From Hyphomicrobium sp. MC1 (GTDB lineage Bacteria; Pseudomonadota; Alphaproteobacteria; Rhizobiales; Hyphomicrobiaceae), in assembly GCF_000253295.1 (NCBI RefSeq), contig NC_015717.1, positions 2,976,001-3,040,000 of the forward strand: a DNA stretch of 64,000 nucleotides. The letters are read 5' to 3'. A program made the position numbers and the translations under genes. The notes below the pieces were generated by a model that saw only the letters and a program-made list of their open reading frames with translations, ran no database searches and was not told the origin of the DNA. Of this stretch, positions 59,053 through 64,000 are shown in pieces; within the stretch, counting starts at the first letter, position 1; every line of letters begins with the position of its first letter.

Positions 59053-59970
59053 TCACACTGCTTTTTCGCGGCGGCGGACGGGTGGCCTGCCTGTCGCTCC
59101 CATGAGTTCCAGAAGCGCCAGCTCGGCTTGGCTCGCGTAGCGCTCCTTGTGATGCAGAATGTAGAACGAGCGCTGAGGAAGCGGGAATTCGAGCGCCACG
59201 AGCTTACCCGCGAGCAGCCCAGCCTCGGCGACCAGGTTTGAGATTGCGGTGGCACCGACGCCCGCCTCGACGGCAGCGCACACGGCTTCGTTCGACGGCA
59301 GCTCAAGGACGACATTGAGATCCGCTGTCTCAACACCATGATCCTTGAGCGAGGTCTCGAATTCGCCGCGGGTGCCCGATCCTTGCTCGCGCATCACCCA
59401 GGTCATGGCTTTGATGTCGGCGACTTCGAGCGTTTCCTTGCCAGCCAGCGGATGGTTCGGCGCGACGACGATGACGAGCCGGTCCCCCTCGACCGTCCGG
59501 ACCGAAAGATGCGGATCGTCGATCGTTCCTTCGATAAAGCCGATGTCGGCGATGCCATCGTGCGTCGCAATGGCCACTTGCTGGGTATTACCCGCCTTGA
59601 GCTTCAGCTGAATTTCGGGATAACGCCGGTTGAAGATCGCGAGGAACGGCGGTAGCCAATAATTTACGATGGTCTGGCTGGCATAGATCGACAGCGAGCC
59701 GCGCTTCAATCCGGCGAGGTCGGCAAGCGCCTTTTCCGCAGTTGCAGCGCGCGCAAGGACGCCGCGAGCCTCGACGAGGAAGACGCGGCCGGCATCGGTC
59801 AATTCAATACGGCGGCCGATGCGGTCGAACAGCTTTACAGCGTAACGTTCTTCAAGGGCCGCAATGGCGGAACTGGCCGCCGACTGCGTGATGTTGATCT
59901 CGTGGGCGGCCTGCGTCACGTGCTGCTTTTCGGCGACGGCGACGAAAATGCGAAGTTGTTCAAGCGTCAT
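59053..59970 (-). CDS. LysR-family regulator (CbbR/CysB-like)
   Basis: 305 residues. The N-terminal winged helix-turn-helix (LRIFVAVAEKQHVTQAAHEINITQSAASSAIAALEERYAVKLFDRIGR) is followed by the periplasmic-binding-like effector domain (LSIYASQTIVNYWLPPFLAIFNRRYPEIQLKL). It lies 18 bp downstream of the YeiH-type gene on the same strand, an arrangement usual for a LysR protein that controls that exporter. The effector is unknown. Confidence 0.9.
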   Translation of the reverse strand: MTLEQLRIFVAVAEKQHVTQAAHEINITQSAASSAIAALEERYAVKLFDRIGRRIELTDAGRVFLVEARGVLARAATAEKALADLAGLKRGSLSIYASQTIVNYWLPPFLAIFNRRYPEIQLKLKAGNTQQVAIATHDGIADIGFIEGTIDDPHLSVRTVEGDRLVIVVAPNHPLAGKETLEVADIKAMTWVMREQGSGTRGEFETSLKDHGVETADLNVVLELPSNEAVCAAVEAGVGATAISNLVAEAGLLAGKLVALEFPLPQRSFYILHHKERYASQAELALLELMGATGRPPVRRREKAV

Positions 59971-59988
59971 GTCATCCTCGCGTTCTTC

Positions 59989-61083
59989 TCAAACGATTAC
60001 CTTGATCAAGCCCAAGCTGAAGCCGGCGATGAAGAGCGATGAAGCTGCACCGAGCAACAGCGGACGCAGTCCCTTGGCCTTGAGCTTCATGATGTCGGTT
60101 TCGAGCCCCATGGCGGCGAGCGACACGGAGAGCAGGAATGTCGTCACGGGCACGATGACGTGCTTTACGTCCGGAGGGATTACGACGAGGCTGTTCAAGC
60201 CGACGAGTGCGATGAAGCCGACGAGGAACCAGGGCATCGGCGCCTTGCCGGAGACGTTCGCCGCGCCGTGACGATGGTGCGACTGGCGACGTGCCGCCAT
60301 CAATCCGAGCGTGATGACGACAGGAGCCAGCAACATCACGCGACTGAGCTTGGCGATCGTGCCGTATTCGCCCGATGCCTGACCGTCCTGAAACGATGCA
60401 GCGACGACCTGCGCGATCTCGTGGATCGATGCACCGGCCCAGAGACCGAAAGCCTGCGGATCAAGATGGAAGATTGCCGGGAACAGCGGATACGTGAACA
60501 TGGCAATCGAGCCGAAGATGGTCACGCACGCCACGGCATAGGCGACGTCTTCGTCGTGTCCTTTCGTCACCGTGTTGGTGGCGATGACGGCGGATGCGCC
60601 GCAGATCGACGTCCCGGCGGCGATAAGCTGCGTCAGCTTGCGGTCAACGCCCATCATGTGACCCAGCCAGGTTGTAAAGGCAAAGGTGGCAACGAGGGTC
60701 GCGACGATGACGGCAAATCCGATCGGTCCGACTTCGACGATCTGTTGTGCGGTCAGCTGGAATCCCAGCAGGATGATGGCGAAGCGCAGGATGCGGCGGA
60801 GCGAGAACGTAACGCCTTCTTTGGCGCGGCGCGGGGTGCCGACTATATTGTGGAATGCGATGCCGATGATGATCGAAAGGATCATCGGGCTGAATGTGCC
60901 GATGCCGGGGAGTTCGCGGAGACCGTATGCGAGGGCTGCGATCGTCGCCGTGAGAAAAAGACCGGGCCATACCCCCTGTGTGTAAGCCGCGTGAAATGCC
61001 GGCTTCTTTCGAGGATGCCGGTTTTCTATCGAGGGAGCTTCTGTTGAAGCGACGGTAACGTCAGCTTGCATGGCGGGCGGCAT
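59989..61083 (-). CDS. YeiH/UPF0324-type putative sulfate exporter
   Basis: 364 residues from ATG 61083, with GGAG six bases upstream. About ten membrane helices follow a 40-residue cytosolic start. Family signs are SFSP-type FSPMILSIIIGIAFHNIVG, FAIILLGFQLTAQQI, SICGASAVIATNTVTKG and GASIHEIAQVVAA. Members are annotated as sulfate or sulfonate-related exporters, mostly by association; the real substrate is not known. The LysR gene that follows is likely its regulator. Confidence 0.88.
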   Translation of the reverse strand: MPPAMQADVTVASTEAPSIENRHPRKKPAFHAAYTQGVWPGLFLTATIAALAYGLRELPGIGTFSPMILSIIIGIAFHNIVGTPRRAKEGVTFSLRRILRFAIILLGFQLTAQQIVEVGPIGFAVIVATLVATFAFTTWLGHMMGVDRKLTQLIAAGTSICGASAVIATNTVTKGHDEDVAYAVACVTIFGSIAMFTYPLFPAIFHLDPQAFGLWAGASIHEIAQVVAASFQDGQASGEYGTIAKLSRVMLLAPVVITLGLMAARRQSHHRHGAANVSGKAPMPWFLVGFIALVGLNSLVVIPPDVKHVIVPVTTFLLSVSLAAMGLETDIMKLKAKGLRPLLLGAASSLFIAGFSLGLIKVIV

Positions 61084-61259
61084 AATTTTCTCCTTCCGAA
61101 ATCTGCCGCAGCATGGCGTTCTCCTTTACGCCATTCCAACGCAAAGCCCCTCTGATTTCAATCGATTTTATTTATTGATCGGTCGGCAATATATCGCTTC
61201 GCCCACTAAAAATAAGGGGGCGATTCGATCATTGAGCAATTTTAGGTTGTAATTAGCTC

Positions 61260-62270
61260 TTAATGGCCGTGGGGCATCGGTTCGAGTGCTGGCGCGCAGC
61301 CATGCTCCAGACCGCAAGGTGCATCGGCGCTGACCTCAAACTGCAGCGTCGAATGGCGGATTTCGAATTCGTCGTGCAGCATCTTGGCGGCCGTCGCGAT
61401 GAAGGCGTCACCTGGATGTCCCCCGGGCATGACCAAGTGGCAGGTGAGCGCAGTTTCCGTGGTGCTCATCGGCCAGATGTGCAGGTCGTGAATGCTCACG
61501 ACGCCCGGCAGCGCGGCGAGACGAGCCTGCACTTTTCCGGGATCGATATTCACCGGAACGCCGTGCATCGCGAGGCGAATGGAATCGCGCAGCAGGCCCC
61601 ATGTGCCCCAAACGATGATGCCGCCGACGACGAGACTGACCAGCGGGTCGAGCCAATCCCACCCGGTAAGCAGCAGCGCGATGCCAACCAGGACGACGCC
61701 GAACGAAACGGCAGCGTCGGCAACCATGTGCAGATAAGCGCCGCGGATATTCACATCGCGCTCGCGGCCGGACATGAACAGCCACGCTGTAAAGCCGTTG
61801 ATCAGAATGCCGATCGACGCGACGATGATCATGGTGCTGCCGACGACGGGCGCCGGTTCGATCAGACGCTGAACTGCCTCGAGCGCGATAGCGCCGACCG
61901 CAACAAGCAGGAGCACGGCGTTGGCGAGCGCGGCAAGGATGGTCGAAGAGCCGAAGCCGTAGGTGAAGTTGAAGGTCGCGCGGCGCTTGACGAGAATGCT
62001 TGCGCCCCAAGCCATCAGCAGTCCGAGCACGTCTCCCAGGTTATGGCCGGCATCGGCGACGAGCGCCATCGAGTTCGCCATGAAGCCTGCGATGGCTTCA
62101 ACAACGACGAACGCGACGTTCAACGCCGTTCCCAGCGCGAATGCGGGCCCGAAATCCTTCGGCGCGTGGCTGTGACCAAGCCCACCGTGGCTGTGGCCAT
62201 CATGACTATGACCCGCGTGGTCATGACCGCTGTGGTCGTGATCACCGTGCGCAGCGTGTGGCGTTGTCAT
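61260..62270 (-). CDS. Cation diffusion facilitator (zinc/cobalt exporter, ZitB/CzcD type)
   Basis: 336 residues. A His-rich N-terminal tail (about residues 4-34, with many HDH/HSH pairs) precedes six membrane helices. The metal-site motifs HNLGD preceded by DAG (MALVADAGHNLGDVLG) in helix II and HMVADAAVS in helix V match zinc-type CDF proteins. A C-terminal cytoplasmic domain (VVSIHDLHIWPMSTTETALTCHLV) and a His end (PMPHGH) follow. It exports divalent metal from the cytosol in exchange for protons. It appears monocistronic. Confidence 0.93.
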   Translation of the reverse strand: MTTPHAAHGDHDHSGHDHAGHSHDGHSHGGLGHSHAPKDFGPAFALGTALNVAFVVVEAIAGFMANSMALVADAGHNLGDVLGLLMAWGASILVKRRATFNFTYGFGSSTILAALANAVLLLVAVGAIALEAVQRLIEPAPVVGSTMIIVASIGILINGFTAWLFMSGRERDVNIRGAYLHMVADAAVSFGVVLVGIALLLTGWDWLDPLVSLVVGGIIVWGTWGLLRDSIRLAMHGVPVNIDPGKVQARLAALPGVVSIHDLHIWPMSTTETALTCHLVMPGGHPGDAFIATAAKMLHDEFEIRHSTLQFEVSADAPCGLEHGCAPALEPMPHGH

Positions 62271-62344
62271 GGTCTACCGCTCAGTCGAAATTCAAGCCTG
62301 GGAGGAGAACGTCATCCCCATCGTTGAAATGGGGTTTATAGACG

Positions 62345-62392
62345 GTGCCGCAATCCGGCGGCACTGGGCAATCGAATAGCGGCTATGCCGCT
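62345..62392. terminator. Two adjacent hairpins between convergent-spaced genes
   Basis: GTGCCGC (62345-62351) with GCGGCAC (62358-62364), and AGCGGC (62378-62383) with GCCGCT (62387-62392), are perfect stems within 60 bp past the stop of the coiled-coil gene. They probably terminate its minus-strand transcript before the CDF gene. Confidence 0.45.
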
Positions 62393-62401
62393 CCGCGGCG
62401 A

Positions 62402-63811
62402 CTAGCCCTTATCGACGCCGCTGATGCGCTCAAGCAGGCGGGGCCGGCGGGGCGATGCGCCCTGCACACCCTGGGCGGGTTCCGCATCACTTGCGGGAAG
62501 TGGCGGCGGTCCGTCGAGATCCGCTTTCGGGACGTCCCCAGCGCCGTTTGAGGGCACCTTGAGGGCGCGTATCGGCGATGATCCCTGGCGCGGCTCACGG
62601 GCGCTTTCGCTGGCAGCCGAGCCCTCGGTATCGTTGGCGGCGAGCTTCGGCGGTCGGGGCGCCGAAATGCGTTCGGCAAGCGATGGCCGAGGAAGCTCGG
62701 GCGGCGTCGCCGGGGCGCCATTTTCTCCGGCCGGGCCGACGCGCCGCATCTCTTCATGGAAGCGGATGGCTTGCCGCGACAGGCGCTCCTGCCCGGCGGC
62801 AATTTCGGCGCGAAGCTCGGTGATGACCTGGCGCTGGTGGTCGATCTCGGCTTGCAGGGCGCCCATATCCGCCTTCTGGGCGAAGTCGGCCGGCGGGTGC
62901 TCGCGATCCTCGTAGGCCTGCAGCATGGCTTTCAATTTGGCGATCTCGGTGGACTTCGCGTCGCTTGCGACCTGAATATCGGCGATGCGGTCTTCGAGGG
63001 CCATGCGCTCCGCGTCGTCGCCATCGAGGCCCGATTTGATCCCGTTGAGCTCGGCTTCGGTTTTCGCCAGGGCCAGCATCAGGCGCTTGATCTCGGCGCT
63101 CTGCTCGCTGTTCGACGCCATTTTCCCGGCGGCCTGCAGGCGCTCGATCATGGCGGCCTGTTCACGGCTTTTTTCGCGCAAAGCCTCAAGCTCGGTGCGC
63201 AGGGCGACATTGGCGTCAGCGGCTGCGCCTTTCACGCTGTCGCGATTGCGAACGGCGCGGGTATCAAGCGTGGTGCGCAACTGCGCGATTTCGCGCTCGC
63301 GCTGCTTGTTGAGCTGGGATGCTTCTTCGAGAGCGGCCGCCTGCTTGGCACCGGTGGCTGCCAACGTCTTGATCTCGCGGTCGCGGGTCGCGAGCAGCTT
63401 GCGCGTCTCGGACAGGCGCTGCTCGACTTTCGGAAGGCGATCGAGAATCGCCTGCTCCAGCACACGGCGGGCGTTCTCGTGCTCCTCGACGCTCATTTTC
63501 TGATCGGCGATGGCTTCGGAAAGCTCCTGGATCTTGGCGTCGCGGCGATTGACCTCGACGCGCTGGCGGGCTGCCATCAGCCCAGCATCCTCCAGCTTCG
63601 ACTCCAGGCGATGGACCTCCATCGCGAAATCGGCACGCAGGCGATCCTTGTCGGCGCGAATTTCTTCTTCGGTGAGGGGAAGCGTCCGCTTCAGGGCTTC
63701 GGCCGTAAAGCGCTCGATGCGCCGCCGGTAGGCCGGCAACAGGACAACGACAATCAGGGCCGCGACGAGAAAGCCCAACGTGACGAGCATCGCGGCATAC
63801 AGATTGATCAC
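62402..63811 (-). CDS. Membrane-anchored coiled-coil protein, unknown function
   Basis: 469 residues from GTG 63811. One N-terminal membrane helix (about 5-27) is followed by a cytoplasmic coiled coil of about 320 residues with dense Glu/Lys/Arg/Leu heptads. A disordered Pro/Ala/Ser tail carries two similar short motifs, SLAERISAP and RLLERISGV, near residue 385 and at the very end. Proteins of this layout occur in Rhizobiales without a known role; the architecture suggests a structural or scaffolding function at the inner membrane. The 190 bp upstream to the window edge hold nothing I recognise beyond its presumed promoter. Confidence 0.7.
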   Translation of the reverse strand: MINLYAAMLVTLGFLVAALIVVVLLPAYRRRIERFTAEALKRTLPLTEEEIRADKDRLRADFAMEVHRLESKLEDAGLMAARQRVEVNRRDAKIQELSEAIADQKMSVEEHENARRVLEQAILDRLPKVEQRLSETRKLLATRDREIKTLAATGAKQAAALEEASQLNKQREREIAQLRTTLDTRAVRNRDSVKGAAADANVALRTELEALREKSREQAAMIERLQAAGKMASNSEQSAEIKRLMLALAKTEAELNGIKSGLDGDDAERMALEDRIADIQVASDAKSTEIAKLKAMLQAYEDREHPPADFAQKADMGALQAEIDHQRQVITELRAEIAAGQERLSRQAIRFHEEMRRVGPAGENGAPATPPELPRPSLAERISAPRPPKLAANDTEGSAASESAREPRQGSSPIRALKVPSNGAGDVPKADLDGPPPLPASDAEPAQGVQGASPRRPRLLERISGVDKG

Positions 63812-64000
63812 GGATACTCGTCCTGAAATGAATAACTTCGCGGCCCCCGCCGCTCCAAACGTCCCTTAAGCGACAGAGAAACCCGGTTTTCTGCCTCCCT
63901 GCAATATTTTACTCGTGCCGCGTGCATTGCTTGCAATCAGAACGGGTTCCAAGTTGGATTTCTTGTATACTTCAAATAGCCGATATTCGCACCGAGTCGC

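Noticed and set aside
61263..62327. 354-codon open frame opposite the CDF exporter
   Set aside because: Antisense shadow of a clear CDF-family gene; composition is Arg/Asp/His-rich without a fold.
62756..63826. 356-codon open frame opposite the coiled-coil gene
   Set aside because: Antisense to a well-formed coiled-coil protein; no domain and no RBS.
1..64000. CRISPR array, insertion sequence, prophage or tRNA-linked island
   Set aside because: No regular direct-repeat array, transposase, integrase, phage structural gene or tRNA-like cloverleaf was seen by eye.

Overview
The window looks like chromosomal DNA of an alphaproteobacterium of the order Hyphomicrobiales, perhaps close to Hyphomicrobium. 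The basis is gene content: a eukaryote-type glutamine synthetase GSII divergent from a DUF2735 protein, an IalB-family protein, a DUF900 lipoprotein hydrolase, a MeaB GTPase, and moderately GC-rich coding sequence. No rRNA, tRNA, CRISPR array, insertion sequence or prophage was recognised.

Positions 1-9600 hold small secreted proteins, an OmpR-type two-component system, an M48-like zinc protease, and an unusual two-gene unit (4524-5915). Its first gene encodes a Gln/Asn/Gly/Tyr/Trp-rich protein with three copies of a 27-residue amphipathic segment. Its second gene encodes a small helical protein with one similar segment. Upstream lies about 830 bp of AT-rich, palindrome-rich non-coding DNA. 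An SH3b-domain protein, a polysaccharide deacetylase and an NTF2-like protein follow. Positions 9600-22000 are mostly metabolic or stress genes: a DipZ-like CcdA-thioredoxin fusion, glnII with DUF2735, glutaminase, an SDR enzyme divergent from a GlxA-type AraC regulator, a DUF900 hydrolase, meaB, a Tat-exported esterase and a Crp/Fnr regulator.

Positions 22358-43982 form a large surface-polysaccharide locus. It has an initiating sugar transferase, a NusG-like antiterminator, six GT4 glycosyltransferases, a WcaF-like acetyltransferase, a Wzy-like polymerase, an FkbM methyltransferase, a Wzc-type autokinase, a Wza-type export lipoprotein and a CpsB-type phosphatase. A J-domain protein and a TPR/jelly-roll protein are coupled to the autokinase gene by 4-bp overlaps. 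A divergent unit carries a FecR-like secreted protein and an O-antigen ligase-family protein, followed by a GGDEF-EAL protein and a LuxR-type regulator. I see no flippase. The likely circuit is polymer assembly under cyclic-di-GMP, LuxR-type and antiterminator control.

Positions 46650-54500 carry an inactive-looking SDR-like protein, an IalB protein, a giant autotransporter with about 22 tandem 24-31-residue coils, two small unknown genes and a PilZ protein. Positions 54625-58965 form a second glycan-modification island: a TPR-glycosyltransferase, a GT2-like enzyme, a TylC/NovU-type C-methyltransferase and a sugar epimerase. The window ends with a LysR regulator plus a YeiH-type exporter, a His-rich CDF metal exporter and a membrane-anchored coiled-coil protein. 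Function assignments come from motifs read by eye; no database search was run.
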